Source of the DNA: Cliona cf. orientalis
Lineage: Eukaryota > Porifera > Demospongiae > Clionaida > Clionaidae
NCBI GenBank assembly: GCA_963930775.1
Contig: OZ005690.1
Location: forward strand, 14,499,974-14,563,973
DNA: 64,000 nt
Direction: 5' to 3'
Within the stretch, counting starts at the first letter, position 1; each line of letters starts with the position of its first letter. Shown in pieces: positions 46,807 to 57,599 of this stretch. A program made the position numbers and the translations under genes. The notes under the pieces were generated by a model. The model made no database searches. It was not told the origin of the DNA and saw only the letters and a program-made list of their open reading frames with translations.

Positions 46807-47477
46807 GGGGGGGGGGAGAGCTAGGGGTGAAATATCTGGTTCAGAACAGGGGTTAAACTAGACATGATCGAGTGCATGTTTATGAGTGCTTCGCTAGCTT
46901 ATAAGAGACGAGAGGGGAAGAGAGAGAGGGAGGAGAATTGAGGGAGATAGATCTTCACTGTCTACCAGACAAGCATGGTATCACAGCGTTGCTGGCTGCT
47001 GTATATGAAGACCACGAGGAGTGTGTCAGAGTCCTAGTCTCCAGTGTAAGTGTTGTTGACTGCAATGTACCTTAATAATAAGTTATCATCATTACTACCA
47101 CATTTACTCAAATAGTAGCATAATCAGGCATGAACTTAATCAATTAAGCACTTGATGATACTCTACCCATTCAGATTTTGTGTATTTAAGTTTTCCCCCC
47201 TCTTTGATATGCCCTGCACCCTATAGTATAAGCCTTAAGCTATGCGAGACATCCTTCCTGCTACGCAGTGAATGTGACGACCATTACCAATCACCGGTCG
47301 TTTTAGTGGTAAAGGGTCGTCTTCCAAAGAAGTATGGATCATTCAGTCGCCCTCTCCCCCTCCCTCTCTCCCTCTGTCCCTCTCTTTCTCTCTCTCCAGG
47401 GTGCTAGTAAGAATGGCAAGGCCCCTGATGGCCCCTCCTACCTAGAGGGTGATGAAGTAAAAGCCCTGCTGAAGTGA
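46615..47477 (+). CDS. MTPN: Myotrophin-like ankyrin protein (5' partial)
   Basis: Three plus-strand exons: about 46615-46745 with ELLNGRNALHYAADYGQVEL and IKYLVKKGAKLD; about 46951-47045 with PDKHGITALLAAVYEDHEEC and VRVLVSS; 47400-47477 with GASKNGKAPDG and DEVKALLK, then TGA at 47475. Order and motifs match myotrophin, a small protein of four ankyrin units that binds actin capping protein. The exon for the first repeat (with the start Met) is not seen between the foldback element and 46615. The exact acceptor of the second exon is unclear, because the obvious site near 46950 does not keep frame. Confidence 0.75.
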
Positions 47478-48169
47478 CCTTTAGTTGACCCCACCCTGCA
47501 CCCCTCACCCACCCACCAACGCGGCCAGCAAAAATCCACATGTATGCAAAACATTAGGAACACACTTCCCCCATATTATTAAGTGTTATTAACTATGCAC
47601 CCTGTGTTTTGATAATATTAATTATCATGATGTTATTGTGTCTATGGTATATAGAATGTAAACTTATTGATTTTTTGATATTATTCTAGTTATTATGTTT
47701 GTTTATTATTGTGATGCCACACTTGATGGTGATGCTAATGCTAAAATTTAATTTAGTATAATTGAAGGGCTAAGAATTATACTGGTAAACTAAACACCCA
47801 TCATACACTGCATGTACATGTACTCTACTAAATTGTTAATTAATTTCTACAGCCCATAAAATGTGTTTTCGTTTGCAATTGGGGGTCAATATTAAATTTT
47901 GTGTTTAGATCTAGACCACTACGTATAATAGGCTAGGGTTCTGAACCCTTCGATTAATAGTGCCACTTGTGCAAGTTTTGTGGAGAAAATCTTTGCAGAT
48001 GGCCCTCAAACTGAAATTCATGAAGGTTTCTTACTATAATTATGATTGAGTGAACAAAAAAATCAATGACGTAAAAATTAATTATGATTGCACTGGTACT
48101 AGAGCTGTAATAACATAATGTAATGATCATTATGACAAACTACACTCATGTAATAAGCTTGTTATCATT
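47478..48169. other. Intergenic, AT-rich
   Basis: Between the convergent 3' ends of the myotrophin-like gene (plus) and the death-domain gene (minus). AATATTAATTATCATGATG-type AT-rich DNA, one short repeat (47762-47950) shared with about 33885-34095. No gene seen. Confidence 0.5.
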
Positions 48170-48441
48170 CTAAGAATTTATTTCTTCAGCTAGATGACTC
48201 AATCCAACTGAAGGAGACTTGAGGGCCTCAGCTAATGCGCTCCAAGTTGGTCGGTGGTATTCTCTCAGCCACTTGGTGAGCATGGCTCTGAAACAGCGTT
48301 CAGGGTTCCCTGCATTAGCTAGTTCAATGGAGTCCAGAGAGTCTGGGCTGATGTCAAGGTCTAATCCCAGGTTGTACCACTGGGTACGGGCATCCCACAG
48401 AGTATTTTGGACTCTTCGTAAATCACTTAGGCCAAGAAAAC
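48170..48441 (-). CDS. Death domain, C-terminal exon
   Basis: After a CCTTAG acceptor: LSDLRRVQNTLWDARTQWYN, LGLDLDISPDSLDSIELANA, GNPERCFRAMLTKWLREYHR, PTWSALAEALKSPSVG and LAEEINS, then TAG. It has the death-domain pattern of W-x-x-L-G-x-x-L, a short D/S-x-L-x-x-I helix, C-x-x-M-L-x-x-W-L, and W-x-x-L-x-x-A-L. Death domains assemble apoptosis and immune signalling complexes. Confidence 0.9.
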
Positions 48442-51400
48442 CTAAGGTACAATTATAGGAGAAATCTGTAATCAAAGGCCCTACATATTGCATACAATCA
48501 TGAATTCTAGTAAGCTCGAACACTATGATCATGCAGTGCATGCATTCTAGTTGTATGACTTTGTGTATAAGCCTATAGCAACTAGCCTAAATTTTATTAT
48601 TATGAAGAAAAGGGCTATCAGTTATAGTAGGTACGAATGTGTGCATGATATTACAACTTATTACCAATTTTGGGCTTTAATTTTTCAGAATAGGTTGACT
48701 GATGCTGTGTTTTGGAAATAGCTACACTGTCCCTTGGTAGTCTCTCATCACTTTTAGTAGGTTGCTGGCCCATTCTCTATATTATAATATAATAATTATA
48801 CAAAGATATAAATAGCTACCCAAATGATGTTTTTCTCATAAACATACCATGTCTTCTATGATACTCATGATCGCAAATTTGAATCCTAGTGATATTCCAA
48901 ATTGCGATAGCCTACTTTCATTCAGGTTCAGGAATACAAATCCATTAATCCTGGCATCTAGTAAATGAAATATTATCATGGTCATGATACAGCACACGTA
49001 CAATAATAATAATATAATATACTGTCATGCTTATGTACCCATTAGTTTTCTGATATCTTCTTCATAATCTGCCCCAGTCAGGCTGGGGTGGTTTCTTAAC
49101 CACACTGCTAGTTGCTCATGTCCCATGTCCTTGGAGAACGTTGGATGTTCATCCACTGGCGTCCGGACTGTAGGTGGGGATTGTGCATCGCTGCTATAGC
49201 TAGGCTTTGACCAATTATACTAAAAATTGCCTATTATTCTATTTTTTATGCTCAGAGTTCTGCCCATTATTCCAGTATGCCTACAAAATAGTCCCTATTA
49301 TGCTCTTGAAAAATACTCAAAAATCCTTGAAAACAATATTACGCAATAATTAATCACATCCTGAATTATACTGAATCATAACAATGGTCTGTATGTACCT
49401 TAAGGACACTTTTGTTTGCGGGTACTAAATTAGCGATTTGCCCAATTTTGCTAAGAATTGTACCCGCCAATATTAATGTTTTCAACATTTTCGAATAAAT
49501 AGAATGCTAATTTTGAAAAATCGCTAAAATGAGTACCCGCTAAATACACCATTTCTGAAATCCGTTAAAATTTGTGGCCACAAATAATCGTACCCTCAAG
49601 GTAGTCTCTTAAGGATTATCCTTGCTTATGTGAGAATGAATTTGACAAAACAGGTTTTGAGCTATCTTCAGAGCTAGTACTAGCAGACATTTATTAGATC
49701 ATGTGGTCAAGATCAAACCACACCTTCAAATTGGTAAATCTGAGCCTATTATGCTAGCATTAATATTTTCAATGCTTCACGTAGGCGAGCTCTATCTGTG
49801 TAATTATGGATAAGGGCAATAGGCAGGGTGAACATAACAAAAGTGCCTTGGAACAGTGCTAAGGCCAAAAGTGAAAAGTGACTTCTCAAGGTCTGTCCTA
49901 TATACCAGCCTCCAATCTCTGCATGCTCAATTATTTAGGTGGCTTGCTAGGCATATGCGCCTGAAAGGGAGCACATAAAACTAAAGTGTGCGCTTAACAG
50001 CGAGCTGTGCAGCATGCATTCACAGCATATAATATGTAGCCAGGTGATTAAACGATGCATGACTGCTTACCTAATTTCGATTTTTTCTCAGCAGCAGGAG
50101 AGGTTGGCGTAGCTGCCATACTTGTCAAAGACTGCTGCTGTGATGACAGTGTCTCACTGATATCACCATGAGTTTGCTATAAAAAGATACCAGACTAATA
50201 CTGTATCAGTAGTACAATGATGTATATCACACATACCATATTTTTAATAATATTTAGTAATGTCTTCCGGAATCCAAATGATACTCCAATTTGTCTTAGA
50301 CCACTTTCATCCAGGTCTTTGAATGTACACCCATCAATTAGTTCGTCTAATGTCCCATTAATAGATTGTCAAAAATATTATACATGACATCGATAGCCTA
50401 AATAGCAGATAATAATATTATGTACCCCTCAATTTGCTGATATCTCGTTGATAATCATCTCCCAGTAAGTTAGTTAACCACTCTGCTAGTCTATCACGAT
50501 TCATAGCCTTTGAAAATTCCAGTGGTATACCAGTTGCAAAGGATTGTGAGTGTATGGACTCTGAAACAAAATAATGTAATAATTATGTTGGGGGTACTTG
50601 ATGGAGGATTACTAATGTGCACCGTTGACTGTGCATTCATCTCTTCCCTCCGCTTAACTAAAGTGCTGAGATGCATGACCCCTCGATCCTGCATGGGAAT
50701 GGTCGTCTTCTGAAGGCTGTTGATCACGGTGTTGGCCTGTGTGTGTAGGAGTAGATAATATTATTATTATGACATTGTATTGCATGAATCACTGCAATAC
50801 TGTACACAGCTCAGGAGTTTTGACTTGCCTGAGATTAACTATACCTTTAACTTTTGTAAAAGCCTCTAAAACTCGCTTCTTTCCTATTTTAGTTAGCCCA
50901 ATATCGTCAAAATCTTCCACATCACACAAAAGAAACCCAGAAGGAGCTACACCACTATCTACAGGGAGTCAGTATACGTGTATGTATGTAATAGATATTG
51001 CATGGTAGGGAGTGTATTATGGATTATAAAGCCCATGACCCCGAGGGCGCAGCCCGAGGGGGAGGGGCTTTATAATCCATAATACACGTGCCTACCATGC
51101 AACATCTGATATATATCCTGATTGGTCAGTTTCTTAGTGGTTGCATTTATCTGGTAGAAGTTGTTGGCTGGCATATTTTTAGTGCAGTGCACTATGGTGT
51201 TCACAGGGGATTATAATTGCCTGGGGGAGGTCAATATTTTAGTTATAACACCCCTGTTACCTAGGATACAAGGGTGAATCAGGATATATATACCATTACA
51301 TGATGGAAATATTCACGATTTAGTAGTCAGTATCACTTTGTACCTACCAGAGAGAGTCTTGCAATCCTTATTATTTACTCCCTTTGATCTAAGCCACTTA

Positions 51401-54400
51401 AAGAAATCCTCATCAGACATGGAGCTGCTAAATGTCATATTTGGTATCCGTACCTTGGCTGACACTTCTATATCCACATAAAATTTAATATTACAACCAT
51501 GCCTACAGTTAGTATGTCAAGAGCGGAAAACGGGCAGTAAAAGGGGGGCAGGGGTGAGCTATTTGATGGTATACTACGGTAGTGTGACCATTGGACCAGG
51601 TATGCCATGGCCTTTAGCCCATGGCCACCTAGGGGGGCCTAATGAAACCAAGACCAACATATACAAAATACCTTGAGGAGGCAGTTGTGGGCCTTCTCTT
51701 GGTGAGGAGGGTCGTGGGATCACAGGCAATGGCAATGCCTGTGGTAATCTACATGTAGTTTCTCCTAATTTCATTAGAATATCACCATACTGGGAGAGAT
51801 CACTCTTCAGAGCACCAACAAAAGCATGATAATGCCGAGGATCCTGGCGCACTTTATTTTGGACATATCCAACTAAGTCAGCCCCCCTTTCGTTAATTGG
51901 TCGGTGGGGGTTTCTGATTTCTCCATACTGATCGGGGGTGATAATTTCAGCAGCGACAAGTTTAGCGCCGAGTGGAGTGAGATTGTCCTTGACTGCTAGT
52001 TGAAGATCAACCGTATGGCGAAGGAGAATTTCATATTCAACAGATCCTGTAGCCATTACACTTATCTCATGTAGCTATTTATGAGGGCTGAGCCAGGGGA
52101 TTTACATAGTACAATGTCATGTAGGAGGTACTATAGGAAAATACGCGGAATGTGTATCTCGAGTATCATAATAATATATCATTAGGGATGGCCGCAATGC
52201 ATGTGCGTATATTAACGTGCACTGGCAAACCGAAGCCAAAAGTCACACCATGATAAAAGAGTGAGGACTATGGTCATGTGTGGGTGGGATCAGTATACAT
52301 ACCATTGCAAATCAGTCAAAATTTCCTACTCGCATATATACGTATGGCGATCCTGTACCAAACCGCCAAATTTAAATCTGCTAATATTCTTGCAATACCG
52401 ATTTTGGGCTCAACTGCCAAATTTAATTCCCGCCGCTATACGATAGTCAGTGGCACTTTGCACTTACCAGAGAGAGTCCTGCAATCTTTGTTATTCACTT
52501 TTCTTCGAATTAAGCCACTTAAGCTTATGATTATTAAATTTTGATAGGTTGGGCATGGTAGCTAGAATATGTAGCTGAGTGCCATAATTCTAATATCTTG
52601 ATCATATACATAGAACCCCATCATTTCATAGTCTGGCTATGATTGTAGGAGTATTATATTATTACAGGCTAAATCCTAGTATACACACCACAGTAGAGTA
52701 GATCAAGTATGGATAAAGGAGAATTTCATGCCTCTTGGAGATCAAACTGTTTTTGCTACGCGATTAAATTTACATCACATTAGATTAATTGTATGCAGAT
52801 AGGCTTAATGAAGGTGCACATGGCTCATAATGCAGCCAATAGAAGGCACTGACTAGACTAGTGTTCTCAGGGATCTCATACTCCCCAGCATATAGAGTAC
52901 ATACCAAGGTCAGTTGCTTGAGCTGATATTGATTGTTTAGTATCAATTTCTTCAATCTGGGACTTGCCTGCAGTGAGAATGAGCACAATTATGATGATAT
53001 CACATTCATTGACAATAAGTACTTTTTTCTGAAGACTGAACTCCCAGTGTACTAGGGTAATCAGCAGCTGCAGTATACGTACTTTCTAAAGACTTTTGCT
53101 TGTGTGCTTGTAACTGTATCTCAATTTCAGGAGATTGTGGGTGTGTTTTCTATGGCACATAATGTTCAAATAAACTTTGAAAATAGATACTAAGGATTAC
53201 ATACCACTTTCTCAATAATTTTCATCAGTAGTATCTGGAATTCAGTAGATAATCCATGGTATTCCAGTGAGTCTTTATCCAGGCTTACAAATGTACTACC
53301 ACTTAGTTTGGCATCTATTTTATTATTATGTGACAATATGTAGCTAAAGCATAAGATAATTATGATACTTTTCAGTTTGCCAATATCATATTGATAATCA
53401 ACTCCCATGAATCCGGGATGGTCGCATAACCACGAAAGTAATTGCTCATGACTCAGATGCTTAATGGATGCCAACAATGACTTTTCTGCATGAATAATTT
53501 ATAAGTACAAGCATACATGAAGGGAATTAGTGTAAAAGGATGGACAGAGTGAGAGAGAGGAGATGGAGAGAAATTAATTTTTATGTGGAAAGAGCAGACA
53601 TTCACTTAAACTCATTATTATAGTAAGAGAGAGAGAGAGAGAGAGAGAATCTGTCATGTCTAACTTACCAGGTAGGCCTTCTTCTGGTTCTTGTAGGAGA
53701 GTTTGGGATTTCTGATTGAAACTTTCCTTTGCTTCCAAAAATTTCTCAATTAGCTGTTTCTCCTCAAAAGTATACCGCTTTCTTAATTGCTCCACTTCAC
53801 GACCGTGAGTACACTCAATGTTTGTTCTAAAGTGAGAAGAAAGGTGCAAATTACTTTCAAACCAATAGCGCAGTAAACCCTTCTCACCTGTAACTGTAAC
53901 TGATAGCAGGTAATGCCTTCCATGTCTCCTTACACACTGGGCAAGATTTCTCATTATTCTTCCACATGTGAGCCAAGCACAGTTGACAGAAGGTATGTCC
54001 ACAGGAGAGAGTGCACGGATCAACTTGCACATTAAGACACACCGGGCACTTCATGCAATCAGCGACAACTAAAGGCAAATTATAACAATCAGAATCATGA
54101 AAGTTTTGGTTTGCAGTACCACACATGCAGGACAGGCATAACGGCGCATGCACAGTACCAGTGTTACAAAATCATCATTCAATATTATACCCAATAATGA
54201 TAGCAGAGCCTTCTCCTCCATGGCTGTTAAATGTAGATTCAATGACCAAGATTTGTATGAGTCCAAATTGAATTCTTTAGCAGTGACTTTCTTTTCTGTA
54301 AATATAAGTATTGTGATATAATGCTACATAATGATGACATAATAATTCTGTACGGGCTCATTGCTATGTTTATCATTCAGTCTGATATAGCTATGTACAT

Positions 54401-57400
54401 AGCACCAGGAGTACATTACCAGGAGTGTGCAATACACACAATAGTAGAGTAGTACAAACATCTCTTTCCAGATGTGACATCACAACCACCCTTGTACGTG
54501 GGACTGAACATCATTAGAAGGTACTTAAGTTGCAACCACTGAGTTACATGCTGTATAGATGCAGCTGCAGTTAGTTACTGATAGGACAGCGCAGATACAA
54601 CCTTCATGGCTTCATGGTTTTAGTGGTTGCATATTAATGATATTCTGTGATGTCAAATCTGGAAAGAGATGATTGTACTACTACTATGTGGGTTGCATAC
54701 TCCTAGTAATGTACTCCTGATAGCACAGAACATCAATTGAATAGATGGTATATTTTGGTTCAGAAGCTTTCATTAGCTCTCACCAAAATTTGTATATCAG
54801 ATTCTATTGTACCTTTCAACTCTTTACAGACATCATAATAGATGCCATTGGCATTGAGGTAGAGCAGAAATTGTTTGTTACTCATTTTGGTACTAAACTC
54901 TTCAGGAGGTTCTGTACAATAAAAAAAAGTCATTCACTTCTTAAAACTCTGGAACACTATAATTCAATATAATCATTATATCTTGTGATAAGTTTACCTG
55001 GTAAATCTAGTTCCACTTCAGCTGACATCGATACTACAGGTCGACTCGATGTTGAAATGACACACCGGTAGATTCCAGCATACTTGCTCTCAAAACCATC
55101 AATCTTTAGGATTTTTGAATCACTATTTTTGTAACATTCCTCGTCCTCAATTTTCTCTTCCACTTCATTGATAATTCTTGACCACTGATACTTGAGCTGA
55201 CCACCACTGGAGGTGGTCATGAACAAGTGGTCTGTAGATAGTTCAATATTACTGCCCAAGTCCTTTTTCTGATGATCATATGGTTCCTACAAAGACAACA
55301 AAAAGTGAAGTTTAGCAATCTGCCAAAAGCATACATGCATATTTAATTCTTTTGCAACTTACCTTGAACCATACTATTATAGATTGTTCAGAAGTGTCCA
55401 CAGTAAGTGGATGTGGTCTATTTTTGTCTAATAGACAATTGGCCTTAATTTCAATCTCATTGTCGTGTGGTTTGCTTTCAAATTCCATCACATGTTCCAA
55501 TTCTTCGCTTCCATGCAAGGTGCATTGACAAGCAACTGTGTACTCTTTCAGTGGTGCATTTAATGAGTTGGAAATGACTGCTTCGATATCGTTCCAAACT
55601 TTTTTGCAAATGTTGCAACCATCGGTTCTGAGCTGGAATGGTTCTTTTGAGTGAGTATGAACAATGTGAATTTCATAGTATACTTTGGTTGACACTAGGG
55701 TCACAAGATATTTCTTCTGATATGCTTGAACGATAAAAGTGGCTTTGTTTCTCCAATAAACTTTATTTTCGGTCATCATCTGTTCCTTTTCAAGTGGAAG
55801 TTTCCATTTTCGATCGGATATCAATCTTGTGAAGAGGTAGCAGAATCCACCCATTGGGGAAAATCCACATTTGAAGTACATTCTGAGAGGGATGATTGAG
55901 CAGGCCTCTCCATTTCGTAGCTGCAGTTTGAGATCCTCTGGTCGAGCATCATCAAGCACAGCAGGAATTATGAACTCTGGATCAAGGTCACGTATTGAAT
56001 GGTCCTCGTCCTTAGGCTCAGTAGAAGAATTGTTAACGTTTGGCTGACTGAACTGAACTGGAGCAATGATTCCAAGATGCTGAAGTATAATTATTAACTG
56101 GTCAATCAACAGCTGACATCCTTTATTTATAGATTTCGATGTGCAGTGTTCCTTTAACTCCTGATACACGAATATTCCCCATTTTTTCAAATGCAAGGAT
56201 CGCACCGTACTCCTTTTTGTGAACGAATTGAAAATAAGTTCTGATATACCTCTGTACACGATCGAGGGATCACAGATGACTATGTCTTCAAGTTCATGTA
56301 TTTCTGGGAAATACATCACAATTCCAAGGATCTTGTGGAGACGAGATAGCAAGCTCTGGAGCTGTGTTTCCTTAATATATAACTTCTTAGCGATCTGCTG
56401 ACAATGGCTATATCGAAGCACTGAATGGCCAACAATTTTCATCCTGCGCAACACAATTGAGAACATATACCATGATGGTGGCAGCTTCTCAGATTCTGGA
56501 CAAGAGAGCTTATTTTCGGCAATGTCTAAAATAAATTTTCGATAATCCTCAGGCCGATTACTACACCTCTCAGTTTCTTCAACGCCCACTTCCAGCACCA
56601 TCTTACCTTTTTCTTCATCTGCAAACACGAGGCCACTTGTAAGGAATGGTTTCACTTTCTTACAAACGATACTATTAACATCTTCCACGTGTTGAGGTTT
56701 AACTTTATCAACATGTGTGCCAACAAGTAGGGCCACGTTATCTTTCGATATGGAGGAAGTGCTCGACACACAGATTAATGATTGCATTACTATATCCATC
56801 TGTTCATAGAACGTACCAGTGTGTACTTCCATAGAGGCACCTTGCTTTTGAACTGTCTCGTGAATTCTGCTGTCGAAGTGCTCGTATGAGAAGAAAAGAA
56901 GGTAGAGTGCTTTACCCACCGTCACTGTAGGAAGCAGTTCTAAGAATGCCCTTTGACCTCCAGTATCAATCAAGTGACAAATTTTCTTAATAAGTGGGAT
57001 ATTGGTGGGCACTTTTTCGCCTTTTCGTAGGAAATTGGTTAATTCATTGAAATATTCATCAATTTCTTTAGTATCAAGATCAGTGGTATATGTCTCATAT
57101 TGACTCGAATCACAATATTCTTCAGGTGTCTGAATGTTTGTTACTTGTGGTTGATCACTTTCCTTACTGTCTAAATTTGAAGGCATACTCGATGATTCTT
57201 CCTCGGGGGAAGTAGTCGAGGATTCTGAGGGCACCACACTCTCACTTTGACTTGAATCAGTCTGTGTGGGAGCTGCTTCTAAAATACGTTTGTATATGGC
57301 CAGTGCTTCTGTTGTGAGATCTTTAGTTTCGCTGTACAAGTGCAAATCAAGAAGCATTTCTGTGCTCATGTGGGCTGAGAGAAAGTGTGACTCTGCTACT

Positions 57401-57590
57401 CCAGTGCTTGTTGATGTCTCGCTGGGTACAAAGTCCTTCATCGCTAATCGCTTCCAGAAGGTGGTCTTTCCCGAACGTGGTACTCCACTCAATATCATCT
57501 TGAATACTTGAAGTCGGACTTCAGCTTTTTCGTTTCTTAATGCACTTTCGTAGACATTTTTATACACGTGATCCTGAAGCTCTCTGATGC
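48170..57590 (-). CDS. Paralogous Roc-COR gene: Roc-COR-Ig-SAM-RING then CARD-SAMs-death (one or two genes)
   Basis: Exons: 57590-55363, 55286-54998, 54911-54813, 54295-54191, 54068-53888, 53826-53669, 53485-53369, 53314-53205, about 53149-53080, about 52974-52906, then 52056-51672, 51467-51350, 50958-50845, and further SAM, linker and death exons to 48170. The first part is collinear with 6142-2543 of the giant gene. Upstream ankyrin and FYVE exons are absent. The exon ending at 52906 is phase 1 and could splice into the CARD exon at a CTACAG acceptor (52045), making one gene; but the CARD exon also has its own ATG at 52056. Either reading gives a protein ending in a complete death domain. 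Confidence 0.6.
48667..48778 (-). CDS. Linker exon before death domain
   Basis: RMGQQPTKSDERLPRDSVAI and EKLKPKIG, conserved with 249-369. Joins the death-domain exon in phase 1. Confidence 0.6.
48849..49195 (-). CDS. SAM domain
   Basis: Exons about 49195-49038 (FSKDMGHEQLAVWLRNHPS, DYEEDIRKL) and about 48958-48849 (DARINGFVFLNLNESRLSQF, SLGFKFAIMSIIEDM). Closest to the two C-terminal SAMs of the giant gene. Confidence 0.75.
49202..50070. other. Intron or spacer without gene
   Basis: Apart from the MITE at 49398-49601 the stretch is AT-rich, with no open frame of interest on either strand. It separates two SAM cassettes. Confidence 0.45.
49398..49601. mobile_element. TA-flanked CCTTAAGG/CCTCAAGG MITE
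   Basis: Inverted ends CCTTAAGG and CCTCAAGG with TA on both sides (49396-49397, 49602-49603). Interior shared with 43142-43335 (GCGGGTAC, CGCTAAAATGAGTACC). Confidence 0.7.
50236..50560 (-). CDS. SAM domain
   Basis: Exons about 50560-50426 (FSKAMNRDRLAEWLTN, DDYQRDISKLRG) and about 50350-50236 (DELIDGCTFKDLDESGLRQI, VSFGFRKTLLNIIKNM). Same intron position as the other SAM cassettes. A Ser/Gln/Pro-rich linker exon follows at about 50175-50080. Confidence 0.7.
50599..50740 (-). CDS. Linker exon
   Basis: The minus frame reads ANTVINSLQKTTIPMQDRG and STLVKRREEMNAQSTVH. It lies between SAM modules with GT and AG signals near the ends. No domain; boundaries approximate. Confidence 0.4.
50845..51467 (-). 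CDS. SAM domain after CARD
   Basis: Exon 51467-51350 (SMSDEDFFKWLRSKGVNNKD) and exon 50958-50845 (GVAPSGFLLCDVEDFDDIGL, then TKIGKKRVLEAFTKVK). The second half, D-F-x-x-I-G-L-T-K-I-G-K-R, is the clearest SAM signature in the window. The intron carries the hairpin at 50998-51102. Confidence 0.8.
50998..51102. repeat. Hairpin element inside SAM intron
   Basis: Left arm TTGCATGGTAGGGAGTGTAT and right arm ATACACGTGCCTACCATGCA continue through TATGGATTATAAAGCCC/GGGCTTTATAATCCATA, about 40 bp of pairing around a GC-rich centre with CCCGAGGGCGCAGCCCGAGG. Confidence 0.8.
51518..51560. mobile_element. Solo end resembling the 12.8-kb transposon's left terminus
   Basis: CAAGAGCGGAAAACGGGCAG followed by TAAAAGGGGGG matches the first 35 bases of the element at 20583 with few changes. 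A segment at 51599-51635 (GCCACCTAGGGGGGCC) also resembles 33075-33100. It lies in the intron between CARD and SAM exons. Confidence 0.5.
51672..52056 (-). CDS. CARD domain exon
   Basis: ATG at 52056. The exon encodes about 128 residues: EYEILLRHTVDLQLAVKDNL, LGAKLVAAEIITPDQYGEI, NERGADLVGYVQNKVRQDP and YHAFVGALKSDLSQYGDIL, the helix pattern of a CARD (helix 2-3 L-x-x-x-x-I-I-T-x-x-x-Y, then GADLVxxVQxKVxxDP and a final F-x-x-L..I-L). A Pro-rich tail follows before the CAAG/GTATTT donor. CARDs recruit caspases or CARD adaptors. Confidence 0.75.
52310..52530. repeat. MITE fragment and orphan half-SAM exon copy
   Basis: 52315-52445 is a partial copy of the CCGTATAGCCGG MITE (42127-42342). Next to it, 52465-52525 (CCAGAGAGAGTCCTGCAATC and following) duplicates the intron-exon boundary of the SAM half-exon at 51350-51410, with a disrupted frame. 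Confidence 0.65.
52785..52890 (-). pseudogene. ZU5 remnant
   Basis: The only surviving ZU5 piece reads AGEYEIPENTSLVSAFYWL, nearly identical to the first copy at about 2205-2270. On one side it joins directly to sequence that in the first copy lies about 780 bp further on (near 1400), and on the other it runs into unrelated sequence, so both flanks are deletion or rearrangement joints. It is not expected to fold. Confidence 0.75.
53205..53485 (-). CDS. SAM domain following the coiled coil in the paralogue
   Basis: Exon 53485-53369 has IKHLSHEQLLSWLCDHPGF and DYQYDIGKLK; exon 53314-53205 has DAKLSGSTFVSLDKDSLEY and LMKIIEKV. In the first copy a ZU5 module comes at this place, so module order has changed. 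Confidence 0.7.
53669..54068 (-). CDS. RING finger and coiled coil of the paralogue
   Basis: Exon 54068-53888 has all RING ligands (CMKCPVCLN, CTLSCGHTFCQLCLAHMW, CPVCKETW). Exon 53826-53669 is a charged helix (NIECTHGREVEQLRKRYTFE). Both are collinear with the first copy. Confidence 0.9.
54191..54911 (-). CDS. Split SAM-like domain of the paralogue
   Basis: Exons 54911-54813 (KMSNKQFLLYLNANGIYYDV) and 54295-54191 (VTAKEFNLDSYKSWSLNLH, ending ALLSLLG). The intron is longer than in the first copy because the MITE at 54406-54719 is inserted in it. Confidence 0.55.
54406..54719. mobile_element. MITE with about 80-bp inverted ends and 7-bp duplication
   Basis: Starts CAGGAGTACATTACCAGGAG and ends TAGTAATGTACTCCTG in inverted order; arms remain complementary for about 80 bp. 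ATAGCAC flanks both sides (54399-54405, 54720-54726). It sits in the intron that splits a SAM-like domain. A truncated copy lies at 18893-19173. Confidence 0.85.
54998..55286 (-). CDS. Ig-like exon of the paralogue
   Basis: Collinear with 3404-3692; keeps YQWSRIIN and YRCVISTSSRP. Same splice phases. Confidence 0.8.
55363..57590 (-). CDS. Roc-COR GTPase exon of the paralogue
   Basis: About 743 codons, closely similar to 3771-6142. P-loop GVPRSGKTT, switch DTGGQ and GTHVDK are all intact, as is COR (LPPSWYMFSIVLRRM). Compared with the first copy, about 45 residues are missing in frame between the Ser/Thr-rich insert and KEIDEYFNE. It begins at a conserved acceptor (CACAATAG before GCATCAGAGAG). 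No ATG precedes the P-loop region, so a 5' exon must exist elsewhere or translation begins at the Met just before the P-loop (MILSGVPRSGKTT). Confidence 0.85.
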
Positions 57591-57599
57591 CTATTGTGC

